A DNA stretch of 64,000 nt from DAOUJH01 sp965116555 (GTDB lineage Bacteria; Chloroflexota; Dehalococcoidia; Lucifugimonadales; QGNO01), in the NCBI GenBank assembly GCA_965116555.1, contig OZ220698.1, forward strand, positions 806,001 through 870,000, in the 5' to 3' direction. This document shows, piece after piece, positions 33,294-43,096 of this stretch. Below the pieces are notes generated by a model. The model saw nothing but the letters and a program-made list of their open reading frames with translations. It was not told the DNA's origin and ran no database searches. The first letter of the stretch is position 1; each line of letters starts with the position of its first letter. A program made the position numbers and the translations under genes.

Positions 33294-35473
33294 CGGGGTT
33301 GCTTCAACAGCTTCTGGCTCTACGCTTTAGACTTTCCACGCAGCTTTATGCCGCCATCTGGGGCGCCGTTATACTTACCGTAGCCGCCAGTATAGTAAGC
33401 TGGTTCTTCTTCAATCAGGTGGGAAACGCACAGAACAGGGTCAACGAAGGGACTCTGCCAGAGGTGGCGGCGGCCTTTGGAGCGGCCCAGTACAGCAGCA
33501 CCCTTGTGTCAGCGGCTCCGCAGCTGACCACCGCCTCTACTCCCGCCGAGTTTGCACGGGTGTCTGACGGCATCCTTGAGGCCTTTGTTCTGTTTGAAGA
33601 TCAATTGGACATACTTGAGGGCCCGTACAAGGAGGAGGCCAGCTTCCAACGGGTACGTTCTCAAGCCGACAATCTCTCCATGAACATCAATACCATCAGG
33701 GCGGAACGCTCCCAGCTCTTCAGGTTGCGTGATAGGCGACAGACATTGGGCGAAGAGCTGGCTACCCTGAGGAGCCGGCTGGACGACGTGGTGGGGCCCG
33801 CTATAGACGACCAGTACTTCTACATAGCAACCGGATACCGCGTGCTGGGGGAGCCGCCAGCGCCTAGTTCTGAGCACTTATCGGAGTTGGAGCTTACACG
33901 CTACCGTAATCTATCGGAACTGCAAGGCAACGCCAACATCGCCACCGAGCTACTAGCCAATGCATTCACGCTGAGCGAAGCCTCACAGGTGGAACCGCTT
34001 CGGGAGCGGTTCGAGGCTGCAGTCAGCCGCATAACGGGGAACCTGGCCTCAATAGAGGACTCGCCGCTATATGGAGACGTGTCTCCGGTATTCGATGAGC
34101 TCTTTGCCATAGGAACAGGGGAGGGCAGCGGCTTCGACATCATCGAGCAGGAGCTTAGGCTCACTGGGCGCCAGGAGGAGCTGCTTGACAGCAACGACGC
34201 AATAGCCGTCGATCTTGTGCTAGGCATCAATGATCTGGTGAGTACGGCTCAGCTCAGCGCTGATGAGGCAATCGCCGCCTCTTCCCGCGCCATTCTAACC
34301 GGGCGCACGATTCTCCTGGGCATCACCGGCGTCAGCATCGGCGGTGGCGTACTCATAGCGTGGTTTTTTGTAGGCAGATGGCTGCTGCGACGCCTCAAGG
34401 CGCTGTCGGACTGGATGCGACGCATGGCCGGCGGAGACCTGGAGGCGGAGGTAGAAATCGGAGGACAAGACGAGGTGGCTGAGATGGCGGCCGCCCTGGA
34501 GGTGTTCCGACGCCACGCCCTGGAGGTGCAGCGTCTAAACCTAGTAGAGAAGCTGGCCGAGGAGCTTCAAGGAAAGAACGAGCAGTTGGAGTCTGTTTTG
34601 GGCGAGCTGCAGAAAGCCCAGGACCAGATTGTGATGAGGGAAAAGCTGGCCGCCCTGGGTGAGCTAACGGCGGGAGTGGCCCACGAGATAAGGAACCCGC
34701 TGAACTTCGTGAAGAACTTCTCAGAGCTGTCTATTGAGCTTGTTGAGGAGTTGAAAGAGGTGTTGCAAGAGAGCGAAGCAAGCCTTACGGATGAGCAGCG
34801 GAGCCTGGTAGAGGAGATCTCCAAGGACATCACAGAGAATCTGGGGCGCATCACCAATCACGGTGAACGGGCCAACCGCATTGTGCAGGACATGCTCAGG
34901 ATGGGCCGTGGCTCAGGAGACCGGCAGGCCACGGACATCAATGACCTGCTGGAAGAACATGCCAGACTGGCTTACCACAGCGCTCGCGCTACAAATCCCG
35001 ATTTCAACCTAACCATAGAGCAGGAGCTGGACCCGGATATGGGAGAGCTTGAGGTGATCTCTCAGGACATGGGCCGGGTATTCCTCAACATGGTTAGCAA
35101 TGCCTGCTACGCCACCCACGAGAAACGCATGGCCATTGAGCAGTCCGATGGGAAGACCGACGGTCCACCGTACTTCCCAACCCTACGACTGGCGACAAAG
35201 CGAGGCGAGGAGACGGCGGAGATCCGCATCAGGGACAACGGCACCGGTATCCCACCGGAGGCCGTAGATAAGATATTCAACCCATTCTTCACCACCAAGC
35301 CCACCGACAAGGGCACGGGCTTGGGACTTTCCATGTGCAACGACATAGTGCGCAGCCACGGAGGCTCGATCCGAGTAGAGTCGGAGCCGGGAGAGTACAC
35401 CACTATGATAATCAGCCTGCCGCTGGAGCATCAGGAGGGAGCAGTCGCAGAGCTACAGGAAGTTGAGGGCTGA
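33290..35473 (+). CDS. TorS-like membrane sensor histidine kinase
   Basis: The 727-residue kinase has a first membrane helix (~17-40), a large all-helical extracytoplasmic domain (~41-335) reminiscent of TorS or chemoreceptor sensors, a second helix (~338-362), HAMP (~363-415), a coiled coil, the H box GVAHEIRNPLNFVKNFSEL (His near 465), and N, G1 and G2 boxes (NMVSNACYATHEK, RDNGTGIPPEAVDKIF, GTGLGLSMCND). There is no receiver or Hpt domain, so it is not a hybrid kinase. It should phosphorylate the operon's own regulator in response to the lipoprotein. Confidence 0.93.
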   Translation: MTGLLQQLLALRFRLSTQLYAAIWGAVILTVAASIVSWFFFNQVGNAQNRVNEGTLPEVAAAFGAAQYSSTLVSAAPQLTTASTPAEFARVSDGILEAFVLFEDQLDILEGPYKEEASFQRVRSQADNLSMNINTIRAERSQLFRLRDRRQTLGEELATLRSRLDDVVGPAIDDQYFYIATGYRVLGEPPAPSSEHLSELELTRYRNLSELQGNANIATELLANAFTLSEASQVEPLRERFEAAVSRITGNLASIEDSPLYGDVSPVFDELFAIGTGEGSGFDIIEQELRLTGRQEELLDSNDAIAVDLVLGINDLVSTAQLSADEAIAASSRAILTGRTILLGITGVSIGGGVLIAWFFVGRWLLRRLKALSDWMRRMAGGDLEAEVEIGGQDEVAEMAAALEVFRRHALEVQRLNLVEKLAEELQGKNEQLESVLGELQKAQDQIVMREKLAALGELTAGVAHEIRNPLNFVKNFSELSIELVEELKEVLQESEASLTDEQRSLVEEISKDITENLGRITNHGERANRIVQDMLRMGRGSGDRQATDINDLLEEHARLAYHSARATNPDFNLTIEQELDPDMGELEVISQDMGRVFLNMVSNACYATHEKRMAIEQSDGKTDGPPYFPTLRLATKRGEETAEIRIRDNGTGIPPEAVDKIFNPFFTTKPTDKGTGLGLSMCNDIVRSHGGSIRVESEPGEYTTMIISLPLEHQEGAVAELQEVEG

Positions 35474-35535
35474 GCCAGCGTAGTCACCGGAATCGCCGGC
35501 CGCCAGAGGGCAAGCTGAGAGACTCCTGCGACCTC

Positions 35536-36348
35536 TTATCCGGTGTTACTCCAATCTCCGGCGGGGGTAATGAGACCAAAGGCCACGCCTTGCGGCTCCG
35601 CCACAAAGGCTATCCGCCCTACGTCCGCTATGTCCATCGGCGCCAGATGCGCCACTCCTCCCAGAGAAGTAACCTTGGCAAAGCTGGCGTCCACGTCATC
35701 CACATGGAAGTAGACGCTCCAATGGGAGGGTATGTCCATGCCGCGGATCGCTTCCGGGAAGGCCATGGTGCCAGCTAGTGGAATACCATCCCGCAGATAA
35801 ACCGTGTATTCGTTGCCGTCAGACATAGTGGCCGTTTCAGATTCAACGCCCAGCAGCGAGGTGAAGAACTGGATTGCCGCATTTGGTTCCGTGGACAGCA
35901 GCTCGCACCACCCTATCGCGCCGTGTTCGTTCTGGACACCGGCCCCTTTGTGATCTTTGCCCTGCCAGAGAAACACCGCGCCGCCGCTGGGATCGCTGAC
36001 AACGGCCGTTCTGCCAAGCTCGAACACGTCGAACGGGCCAAATAAGATAGAGCCGCCGCAGCTTTCCACTCTAGCTGCAACCTCGTCCACATTGTCCACT
36101 GCTATATGTACGTCCCAATGGGGCGGAATGCCCATTTCCTTCTGCTCCGGCGCTTGAGTGTAGATTCCAGCCACAAATGAACCGTCTTTGACGGCCATGG
36201 AGTAGGTGAGTTCACCACTCTCATCCATTGGGAAGTCCTGGTACGTCCAGCCAAGCAGCTCGGAGTAGAAGGCTTTAGAGGCTTCCTGGTCAGTGGACCC
36301 TAGATCGGTCCAGCACGTCATGCCCTGCGCATATGACTCTATCTTCAT
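35536..36348 (-). CDS. Two-domain VOC (glyoxalase-fold) protein
   Basis: The 270-residue protein consists of two vicinal-oxygen-chelate repeats. The first has CWTDLGSTDQEASKAFYSELLGW, the second GWCELLSTEPNAAIQFFTSLLGV. Each ends with GG/DP-like edge strands (AVVSDPSGGAVFLWQ; AFVAEPQGVAFGLI). Many such proteins are dioxygenases, glyoxalases or resistance proteins; the substrate cannot be deduced. It converges with the histidine kinase and precedes the ROK gene in the same direction, 125 bases apart. Confidence 0.88.
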   Translation of the reverse strand: MKIESYAQGMTCWTDLGSTDQEASKAFYSELLGWTYQDFPMDESGELTYSMAVKDGSFVAGIYTQAPEQKEMGIPPHWDVHIAVDNVDEVAARVESCGGSILFGPFDVFELGRTAVVSDPSGGAVFLWQGKDHKGAGVQNEHGAIGWCELLSTEPNAAIQFFTSLLGVESETATMSDGNEYTVYLRDGIPLAGTMAFPEAIRGMDIPSHWSVYFHVDDVDASFAKVTSLGGVAHLAPMDIADVGRIAFVAEPQGVAFGLITPAGDWSNTG

Positions 36349-36473
36349 AAGGTTAATACCTACACTTTCTTCTGATTCTTGGACTGCGGATTGTACAACA
36401 AGGAAATGAGCGTGAGGAAGATGCAGATGTCAGGGAGTACCAAGAGTTGTGTAAACCCGTCTGGGCGATTGCG

Positions 36474-37328
36474 CTACCCCTCCAACAATGGCACCGCGCC
36501 GAGCAGCGAGGCGTTCTCAAGTCCCGTCTTGAACACCTTCACCTTCACCTCGTTGGAGTCCAACTCAGATTCCAGCACGGGATAGAAGTAGTCGTAGCTG
36601 TTGCTCACGCCGCCTCCCAAGATGAACGTATCCATCATGAGACCGGCGTGCAACCAGTTCAGCGTGGGCCCTAGAGACCTGCCTATGCGCTCAAAGGCCC
36701 TGAGCGCTATTTCATCGCCGTCTTCAACTTTCCGGTAGAGCGTTTCACCATCCGCTCCGTACAGTGCAGGGAAGGATAACCCGTCGTGCGACTCGGTGCC
36801 GTCCCATTCGTTGTAGAACTCGACGATCACCGGATGAGGGCCGAGCATCCCCTCTACAAGGCGGCCATTCTGGACAACGCCCACGCCTGTACCTGAGCCA
36901 AGCGACACGGCGACAAAGTCATTGTAAGTCTGCCCTTCGCCAAATCGCATCACGCCCAGGGCAAACAGGTTGGCGTCCGTGGTAATGCGGGTGGGTACGC
37001 CTATCTCATTTTCCAGAAGATATCCCAAGGGAAAGCGGTGCAGGCTGGGGAACGGGGTGTTCAAAGTGAGCAGCACGCCGTTCTTGAAGTCGCCGTAAGC
37101 GGGGAATCCCACGCCCATACCGGCCAGGTCTTCACCCCGGAACGGCGCCAATGCGCCGGCTATGTCCCGCAGCACCTGTTCTCGCGTACCGCCGCGGTGG
37201 CTGTCCACGGCGTAGCTGCCCAGAAGCTCGCCTTCACTGGTGACAAGACCAGCCTTGGTCGAAACTCCGCCTATGTCCAGAGCAAGGTATTTCTTTGTGA
37301 TCTCCACCGGAGCTCCATTTTCGCACAT
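36474..37328 (-). CDS. ROK-family sugar kinase-like protein
   Basis: The 284-residue ASKHA protein opens YLALDIGGVSTKAGLV, a phosphate-binding loop, then GMGVGFPAYGDFKNGVLL, SLGSGTGVGVVQNGRLVEG and a C-terminal ENASLLGAVPLL, all ROK-like (glucokinase/repressor/kinase family). The usual ROK zinc motif (HxCxCGxxGC) is missing; at that point it has HPVIVEFYNEWDGTESHDGL. No DNA-binding domain is present. A hexose or hexosamine kinase is likely, but the substrate is unknown. The gene diverges from hydantoinase A. Confidence 0.82.
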   Translation of the reverse strand: MCENGAPVEITKKYLALDIGGVSTKAGLVTSEGELLGSYAVDSHRGGTREQVLRDIAGALAPFRGEDLAGMGVGFPAYGDFKNGVLLTLNTPFPSLHRFPLGYLLENEIGVPTRITTDANLFALGVMRFGEGQTYNDFVAVSLGSGTGVGVVQNGRLVEGMLGPHPVIVEFYNEWDGTESHDGLSFPALYGADGETLYRKVEDGDEIALRAFERIGRSLGPTLNWLHAGLMMDTFILGGGVSNSYDYFYPVLESELDSNEVKVKVFKTGLENASLLGAVPLLEG

Positions 37329-37450
37329 TAGTGGACTTAGCGTATCGCGTCACCACTTTACTGATAGGTTACCATCAGGTACAAAGTGGGTTGCCAGGCA
37401 ATGTCTGGCAATTTTCAACATGACCAGCGCATATTCGGAGGCGTGTCCAT

Positions 37451-39511
37451 TTGGCAAACTACGCGCTAGCCATAGACGTAGGCGGCACATTCACCGACGT
37501 TGTGCTGTCCAACTTGGATACAGGCGCCATCCATTTGGTGAAGGCGCCCTCCACGCCCAGCGATCCCTCTCAGGGATTCATGGAAGGTCTGAGCAAGGTA
37601 TTGGACGAATCGGGAATTGATGGAGCCAGTCTGCGCCGTATCTTCCACGGCACGACTATAGCCACCAATGCCATCCTGGAGGGCAAGGGCACCACCGTAG
37701 GCTTGATTGTTTCCGATGGATTCAAGTATGTCTTGGAAATAGCCAGGCAGGGGATGCCCCGCCTAGTCAGCAATCACGTCTGGGTCAAGCCAGAGCGTCC
37801 GGTTCCGCCTGAGCGCATATTTGAGGTGGCCGAGCGCATAGATTTCACCGGAGAGACCGTTGTCCCCCTAGACGAGGAGGCAGTGCTAAGATCGGCGCGC
37901 CACTTTGCCGCAGCCGGTATAGACTCCATAGCCATCTCTTTCCTCCATTCCTATGCGGATAGCGCCAACGAACGCAGGGCCAGGGACTTGGTCATGGCGG
38001 GCCACCCGCAAGCCCAAGTTTCCCTGTCTTCAGAGGTACTTCCCGTATTCAGAGAATATGAACGCGCAATGACCACGGTCCTAAACGCTTACGTCATGCC
38101 GCAGGTCAGCTACTACGTCAAGAAGTTGGAAGGCGGATTGAAGGATAGAGGCATAGGCGCTCCATTGCTCATCATGAAGTCCAGCGGCGGCGTGATAGGG
38201 GTGGAAACGGCCACGCGCCAGCCGGTGTACACCGCGCTTTCCGGCCCGGCCGCCGGGGTGATGGCGGCACGACACATTGGACAGATGACCGGCTTCAAAG
38301 ACGTCATCTCCCTGGACATGGGAGGCACAAGTACAGACGTGTCGCTGATATCGGACTCTACGGTCACATCGACCACGGAAGGAAAGCTGGGCAATTGGCC
38401 AATGCACCTGCCAATGGTGGATATAGCCACTATAGGGGCGGGCGGGGGCAGCATTGCCTGGCTGACCCAGTCAGGGAACCTATCGCTGGGTCCGCACAGC
38501 GCCGGGGCCAACCCGGGGCCGGTTTGCTATGGCCTGAGAGGCACCGAGCCTACGGTAACCGACGCCAACCTGGCGCTTGGGCGCATAAACACCAGCATTG
38601 CAGGAGGTACGGTGGCCCTAGACATCGACGCGGCAAGAGACGCCCTTCAGGATAAGATAGCCGCGCCGCTGGGTCTGAGCCTGGATGAAGCGGCCAGCGG
38701 AATCACCATGATAGTCAACAACTCCATGATGGGCGCCATACGCAACGTGAGCGTGGAGCGAGGCCACGATCCCAGGGAATTCACGCTCGTGGCGTTTGGC
38801 GGAGCGGGGCCAATGCACGCAATCGGTGTGGCGCAACTGCTGGGTATCCCCAACGTAGTGGCGCCGAGGAACCCGGGCGTTTCCTCCGCCTACGGCCTTC
38901 TGGTGGCAGATTTCAAGAACGACTACGCCCGCACCTTCATCCAAAAGCCTCCGGACTATGACCTGGAGGCCATGGAAAAGGTGTACAGGGAGCTGGAAGA
39001 GGAGGCCCTCTACTGGCTGGACCAGGAAGGCGTGCCACAACAGGCCCGCTCCCTCCTGCGCTCGGCGGATATGCGCTACACCCACCAGGGATTTGAAGTG
39101 GCCACAGATCTCAAGGGCGGCTTCCTTGACGAAAAGTCCATGGAAGGCTTGCTGAACGAGTTTCACCGCAGGCACAAGCAGCTATTCGGGTTCTCACTGG
39201 ACCAGCCGGTGGAAGTAGTCACCCTCAGGGTATCTGCGTTAGGCACGCTGGGGACTGTCCCGATGCCCAGACTCACTGGTAGGCCCATTCCAGCGGAAAA
39301 AGCAGTCAAAGAGCAGAGACCGGTCTTCTTTCAAGAGCAAGGTGCGCCTGTGCTCTGCGATATCTTCAAACGGGAGATGCTCTCGCCTGACTCCGTTGTA
39401 CAAGGCCCGTCCATCCTGGAGGGTATGGATTCCACCGTGGTGATAAACCCCGGCTGGCAGGGACGGATAGACGAATATGGGAACTGTATACTCCAAGCCG
39501 TTCAGAGTTGA
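37451..39511 (+). CDS. hyuA: Hydantoinase/5-oxoprolinase subunit A
   Basis: The 686-residue protein starts (TTG 37451, with GGAGG nine bases upstream) NYALAIDVGGTFTDVVL, the ATP-binding opening of the hydantoinase A/oxoprolinase family. GTTIATNAILEGKG, SLDMGGTSTDVSLI and FGGAGPMHAIGVAQLLGIP are family motifs. With subunit B it performs ATP-dependent hydrolysis of 5-membered lactams such as 5-oxoproline, N-methylhydantoin or hydantoins; acetone and acetophenone carboxylases are related. A short gap separates it from hyuB. The D-glutamate-cyclase-like protein 6 kb downstream could supply 5-oxo-D-proline. Confidence 0.93.
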   Translation: MANYALAIDVGGTFTDVVLSNLDTGAIHLVKAPSTPSDPSQGFMEGLSKVLDESGIDGASLRRIFHGTTIATNAILEGKGTTVGLIVSDGFKYVLEIARQGMPRLVSNHVWVKPERPVPPERIFEVAERIDFTGETVVPLDEEAVLRSARHFAAAGIDSIAISFLHSYADSANERRARDLVMAGHPQAQVSLSSEVLPVFREYERAMTTVLNAYVMPQVSYYVKKLEGGLKDRGIGAPLLIMKSSGGVIGVETATRQPVYTALSGPAAGVMAARHIGQMTGFKDVISLDMGGTSTDVSLISDSTVTSTTEGKLGNWPMHLPMVDIATIGAGGGSIAWLTQSGNLSLGPHSAGANPGPVCYGLRGTEPTVTDANLALGRINTSIAGGTVALDIDAARDALQDKIAAPLGLSLDEAASGITMIVNNSMMGAIRNVSVERGHDPREFTLVAFGGAGPMHAIGVAQLLGIPNVVAPRNPGVSSAYGLLVADFKNDYARTFIQKPPDYDLEAMEKVYRELEEEALYWLDQEGVPQQARSLLRSADMRYTHQGFEVATDLKGGFLDEKSMEGLLNEFHRRHKQLFGFSLDQPVEVVTLRVSALGTLGTVPMPRLTGRPIPAEKAVKEQRPVFFQEQGAPVLCDIFKREMLSPDSVVQGPSILEGMDSTVVINPGWQGRIDEYGNCILQAVQS

Positions 39512-39517
39512 TCGCGT

Positions 39518-41338
39518 ATGACCACCTCCAACACCGTAGATTCCATAACTCGCGAGCTCATAAGAGGCTCTTTGAAGGCGGCTCGACAAGAGTGCGAGAT
39601 CCTCATCGAGCGCACGTCCATGTCCGCCTTCATCCGTGAGAAGAAGGACTACCTGATCAGCTTCTGCGATAACCGTGGCAAATCGGTCTACGGCACGGAT
39701 CAGGGCTCCGACCTCATAGACTGCGTGTGGGACTACTACCCGCTAGAGAGCATGAAACCGGGCGACCTCTACTGGTACAACGACCCTTATATCTCGGACG
39801 GCGCAATATCGCACACGCCGGACATGGTTTTCATAACCCCGGTCTTCATGGACGGCGAACTGGTAGCGTTCTGCTACTCCTGGGCTCATTTCTGGGACCT
39901 GGGAGGCAGCCGTCCCGGCAGCATCGGCCCCGCCAATACCGAGATATTCCACGACGGCACGCTGGTGCCGCCCATCAAAATCGTTGACCAGGGCAGGCTG
40001 AACGAAGAAGCGTATCGCATCATTCTAAGGAACTCCCGTTACCCCGACCTCCTGGAAGGGGACACGCAGGCGCTGATGTCCGCCGCCAGCCTGGCAGAGC
40101 GACGCATCCTGGAGATGTTCCACCGCTTCGGCAAGGAGACCATGCTGGCCGCATTCGGCTATTTCCAGGAAGAAACGGGCAGCTTCGTGCGTCGCAAGAT
40201 GCTTGAGCTCATCCCTGAAGGCGAGTACTCCTTCCGTGATTACATGGATAGCGATGGGGTAGGGGAGCAGTGGCATTCGCTCGAGGTGAAGCTGACTCGC
40301 CAAGGGGAAACGGTGGTGGCCGATACCAGCGCAAGCGATGACCAAGCGCCCGGCTCCATTAACTTCATGATGTCCAAGGTTGTGCTCAAGTCATGGTACG
40401 GCCTGTATCTCGCCAGCTTTGATCCATCCCTGCTCATGAATGAGGGGCTGCTGGCCTGCATAGATGAGGTAGTGATCAGGGACGGCAGCATATTGCATCC
40501 AAAATGGCCCGCCGCATTGGGTTGCCGCGCCCATACCTTCGGCAAACTCAAGGATGCCATAGTGGGTACCATCGCCCAGGCTTCCCAGGGACAGGTCATG
40601 GCAGCCACCGCCGTTTACGTGATTGCCTACTGGCGCATGAAAGACACCGTCAGCGGAGAGTGGATACTGTGCACGGACGGCATAGCGGTAGGGCATGGCG
40701 CCAGACCGTTTGCAGACGGCCTTGATGCCATCTACAACGTGCATAACCAGAACTATCCCGCCGAGTTCATGGACATGGAGTACCCCCTACGCGTAGAACG
40801 GTACGCTTTGAATCCGGATTCCGGGGGTCCCGGTAAATACAGGGGAGGGTGCGGCATCATCAGGGACGTCAGGCTGCTTGCGCCGGAAGGCACCTTTGGT
40901 CTGCGCGTAGAGTGCAATCGGTTTCCCGCCTGGGGCGTTGCCGGAGGTATGGCAGGCGGGACGTCCAGAGTCGTTCTGAATCCAGGCACCCCGCAGGAGA
41001 AGGACGTACGACCGTTTTCAGACGACAACAGATGGTACGCGGGAGACCTGGTGCGCATCTATAGCGCGGGCGGCGGCGGATGGGGCGACCCGCTGGAGCG
41101 GGACGTTGCCCTGGTGGAGAAGGACGTGGGAGGCGGTTTCGTTACCGTGGAGAGCGCACTGCGGAACTATGGAGTGGTTATAGATCCGGTGACATCTAAG
41201 GCCGACTTGCCAGGTTCGGAGGCTAAGCGAAAAGACCTAAGGAGAAGGCGGGGCGAGACCAAGATGTTCCACCGCTTCATCTACTTCGACAACGAACGGG
41301 AAGAACGGGAGTGGGTTGAACAGAACATGCCGCGCTAG
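39518..41338 (+). CDS. hyuB: Hydantoinase/5-oxoprolinase subunit B
   Basis: The 606-residue protein is the partner of HyuA. DPITREL is replaced by VDSITRELIRGSLKAARQE at the N-terminus, followed by DLYWYNDPYISDGAISHTPD and the glycine-rich C-terminal GGPGKYRGGCGIIRDV and SAGGGGWGDPLERD, all typical of hydantoinase B. It begins six bases after hyuA, so the two form one enzyme. The substrate is undecided between 5-oxoproline and hydantoins. Confidence 0.93.
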   Translation: MTTSNTVDSITRELIRGSLKAARQECEILIERTSMSAFIREKKDYLISFCDNRGKSVYGTDQGSDLIDCVWDYYPLESMKPGDLYWYNDPYISDGAISHTPDMVFITPVFMDGELVAFCYSWAHFWDLGGSRPGSIGPANTEIFHDGTLVPPIKIVDQGRLNEEAYRIILRNSRYPDLLEGDTQALMSAASLAERRILEMFHRFGKETMLAAFGYFQEETGSFVRRKMLELIPEGEYSFRDYMDSDGVGEQWHSLEVKLTRQGETVVADTSASDDQAPGSINFMMSKVVLKSWYGLYLASFDPSLLMNEGLLACIDEVVIRDGSILHPKWPAALGCRAHTFGKLKDAIVGTIAQASQGQVMAATAVYVIAYWRMKDTVSGEWILCTDGIAVGHGARPFADGLDAIYNVHNQNYPAEFMDMEYPLRVERYALNPDSGGPGKYRGGCGIIRDVRLLAPEGTFGLRVECNRFPAWGVAGGMAGGTSRVVLNPGTPQEKDVRPFSDDNRWYAGDLVRIYSAGGGGWGDPLERDVALVEKDVGGGFVTVESALRNYGVVIDPVTSKADLPGSEAKRKDLRRRRGETKMFHRFIYFDNEREEREWVEQNMPR

Positions 41339-41353
41339 CCGCGGTTGGCCGGG

Positions 41354-41416
41354 GATGCTTCGTCGGCGGAGTACGTATTAGAGCGAACGCCGTACAACCG
41401 ACTCCTCAGCATGACA
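41354..41416. repeat. Imperfect palindromic intergenic repeat, copy A
   Basis: It begins GATGCTTCGTCGGCGG (41354-41369) and ends with the 22-base CAACCGACTCCTCAGCATGACA (41395-41416, broken for length: CAACCGACTCCT + CAGCATGACA). Both ends match the copy at 60489-60551; the 25-base centres differ. The ends are an imperfect inverted repeat. Confidence 0.85.
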
Positions 41417-41425
41417 TGCGCAGCG

Positions 41426-42193
41426 CTACACTGACGGCTTTTCGGCCACCACAATCATCCGGCGCGTGTCGATTGAGTAGGCTTCTCCATCGAAGCCGCC
41501 ATAAACCTCCACAAAGTCAAGTCCCGCCTTGAAGAGTAATTCAAGCGTTTCGGTTAGGGTATATAGACGTATGTGGTGACCCACCGTCTCTTTGCGGCTG
41601 CCATCGGGTTTGATGATTGTAAAGGTAACGTGGTTCCGGCTAGTGGCAAGGTCAAACTCCCGGCGCTCCAGATAAAGGCTGCCATCCTCGCCTTTTCGCC
41701 AGTCCGACTGGTCGTAGTTGCTGACCACCCACTCGCGATTGATCATATCAATCAGAACACGTCCGCCGGGTTTAAGCGCCTCCCTGACCGCCTTCAGCAC
41801 CTTCAGGTTCTCATCGTCCGATTCCAGGTAGCCAAAGGCGCTGAACATGTTGATCACCGCGTCAAAGTGATCTTTGAACGGGATGTCGCGCATGTCCTTG
41901 CACAGCAGGTCAAGATGAACGCCCTGCTCCTTTGCGCTCTGTCCGGCCTGCTCAAGGTATTCCTGGCTGAGGTCCTGGCCGGTAACGTTCAGTCCATGGC
42001 TGGCCAAAAGGACGCTGTGCCTGCCATGGCCGCAGCACAGGTCCAAGAGACGGCTGTTTGAGGAAAGACCAAGCGTCCGCTCCACAAACAGCACCTCTTT
42101 TTCCGTGCGTTCCTTAGTGAAGATGTGGCTGTAGGCTTCCTGATAGTCACTGCCAAAGAAGTCAACATACCAAGGAGTATTGGGGTCGTTCAT
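41426..42193 (-). CDS. Class I SAM-dependent methyltransferase
   Basis: The 255-residue protein has motif I as LLDLCCGHGRHSVLLASHG, the acidic end of strand 2 in TGQDLSQEYLEQA and DAVINMFSAFGYL as motif IV. Methyl acceptor unknown. The start at ATG 42193 gives MNDPNTPWYVDFFGSDY, as in similar methyltransferases; the longer frame from 42250 adds 19 unrelated residues. It diverges from the pterin-linked operon. Confidence 0.86.
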   Translation of the reverse strand: MNDPNTPWYVDFFGSDYQEAYSHIFTKERTEKEVLFVERTLGLSSNSRLLDLCCGHGRHSVLLASHGLNVTGQDLSQEYLEQAGQSAKEQGVHLDLLCKDMRDIPFKDHFDAVINMFSAFGYLESDDENLKVLKAVREALKPGGRVLIDMINREWVVSNYDQSDWRKGEDGSLYLERREFDLATSRNHVTFTIIKPDGSRKETVGHHIRLYTLTETLELLFKAGLDFVEVYGGFDGEAYSIDTRRMIVVAEKPSV

Positions 42194-42322
42194 GCCCGCT
42201 CTCTTAGTTCGTGTTGCCCACAATCTTAACAGCCCAGTAAAGCATCTCATTACCCACCGTGGCTGTAGTACAATGGCTTTGCCTTCGCGGGCGAATCATT
42301 ACGAGAACCGGATAGACACCGA

Positions 42323-43087
42323 ATGCTCTCTTTGAAGGGGAAATCTGCCCTAATCGTCGGAACCAAGCGGATAGGAGCCGTGGTCACAAGGCGGCTGGCG
42401 CAGGAAGGCGTCAACCTGGCCATAGCCTACCGAAGGTCTATGGCTGAAGCTCAGCGCTTGCAGGATGAGGTGGCGTCCCAGATGGAGAAGGCTCTCCTGG
42501 TGCAGGGGGACATGAATCTGGAAGCGGACGTTCAGCGCATGACAAGCCAGGCGGCGGAGGAACTGGGAGGCCTATGGTTTGTGATCAACCTAGCCTCCGA
42601 TTACCCAAGGGCGCCCTTCGACGATCTGAATGGAGAGGCCTGGGACGAGGCCATGGCCGATGCAAAAGGCGCGTATCTGCTGGCGGTACACGGGGCTCGC
42701 CATATGATGAAGAACACGGGCGACACCAAGGGACACATAGTGATGTTCAGCGACTGGGCAGCAGGGGAGACGCCATACCTGGACTATCTTCCCTATCTGA
42801 CGGCCAAGGCATCCATTGGCTTCATGACCAGGGCCTTTGCCTCTGAACTTGCCGGGCACGGCATCCTGGTCAACAGCATTGCTCCGGGGCCCACAATGAG
42901 GCCGCCTGAGATCTCTGAAGAAGAGTGGGCCAAGGACGTTATTGCCAGCACTCCTCTGAAAAGGGAATCGGCGGCGGACGACATAGCCGAGACGATAGTC
43001 ACACTTCTCAAGAGCGAGACCATAACCGGCGAGACCATCCGCATCGATGCGGGTAGGCACCTGGCCGGCCCTGGCGTCGAAGGATAG
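42323..43087 (+). CDS. SDR oxidoreductase, pteridine-reductase-like
   Basis: The 254-residue short-chain dehydrogenase has SALIVGTKRIGAVVTRRLA, which resembles the Arg-type cofactor loop of pteridine reductases (GxxRIG) more than the usual TGxxxGIG. The catalytic tyrosine and lysine appear in YLPYLTAKAS. The C-terminus is GETIRIDAGRHL. It is 10 bases from queD and upstream of queC and folE, so a role in reducing a pterin is a reasonable inference. A generic SDR cannot be excluded. Confidence 0.85.
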   Translation: MLSLKGKSALIVGTKRIGAVVTRRLAQEGVNLAIAYRRSMAEAQRLQDEVASQMEKALLVQGDMNLEADVQRMTSQAAEELGGLWFVINLASDYPRAPFDDLNGEAWDEAMADAKGAYLLAVHGARHMMKNTGDTKGHIVMFSDWAAGETPYLDYLPYLTAKASIGFMTRAFASELAGHGILVNSIAPGPTMRPPEISEEEWAKDVIASTPLKRESAADDIAETIVTLLKSETITGETIRIDAGRHLAGPGVEG

Positions 43088-43096
43088 GAGGAAGCT

